DNA of 64,000 nt from Monarcha castaneiventris obscurior (lineage: Eukaryota; Chordata; Aves; Passeriformes; Monarchidae). The notes under the pieces are model-generated. The model did not search any database and was not told where the DNA came from. It saw only the letters and a program-made list of their open reading frames with translations. The position numbers and the translations under genes were made by a program. The stretch lies in NCBI GenBank assembly GCA_026261815.1, contig JAMPIT010000258.1, forward strand, positions 16,386,501 to 16,450,500, read 5' to 3'. This document shows positions 63,962-64,000 of the stretch, in pieces (within the stretch, counting starts at the first letter, position 1; every line of letters starts with the position of its first letter).

Positions 63962-64000
63962 CTGAAGAGACAAGACTTCAATATTTTCAAAATCTTGAAT

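Overview
This window looks like an ordinary stretch of bird genome. It is intron-rich, with short exons bounded by GT/AG splice sites. It carries several CR1-type LINE 3' ends, recognisable by their conserved 3' region and ATTCTATG-type tail, which points to a bird (or at least a sauropsid), and it has two CpG islands. An LTR-like block resembles avian ERV LTRs. No operons, CRISPR arrays, phage or other prokaryotic features are present.

Left third (about 2.4-25.9 kb, minus strand): the 5' two thirds of HFM1 (MER3-type meiotic DNA helicase). I could place 24 coding exons, from the initiator ATG at 23269 down to 2382. Their phases chain without a break into 2818 coding bases (about 939 codons). 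They cover the N-terminal region, both RecA-like helicase lobes (Walker A, DEVH, SAT, motif VI), the winged-helix region and the start of the Sec63-like region. The remaining C-terminal exons lie to the left of position 1. A CpG island at 25.55-25.95 kb is the probable HFM1 promoter, with a non-coding first exon that I could not fix.

Middle (about 26-46.3 kb): AT-rich intergenic DNA between the divergently transcribed HFM1 and CDC7. It holds one clear CR1 fragment, small GC-rich patches, simple repeats and a few open frames that I cannot tie to any gene.

Right third (46.4-63.5 kb, plus strand): the complete CDC7 gene (S-phase-promoting kinase, catalytic subunit of DDK). It has a CpG-island promoter with CCAAT boxes, a non-coding exon 1 ending near 46655, and 11 coding exons from 48211 to 62681. 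These encode 562 aa with all kinase motifs and the CDC7-specific inserts. Two poly(A) signals lie in the 3' UTR. Three CR1 copies sit in its introns. Beyond CDC7, a minus-strand open stretch ending at 63740 sits just after a good splice acceptor and may be the last exon of a convergent gene that I do not recognise.

The two genes act in linked processes. CDC7-DBF4 fires replication origins by phosphorylating MCM and is also needed in meiosis. HFM1 promotes crossover recombination in meiotic prophase. The neighbouring pair agrees with the HFM1-CDC7 order known in other vertebrates. I found no evidence for a new biological system here. The most useful leads are splice-site oddities, the possible convergent exon, and two unexplained open frames.
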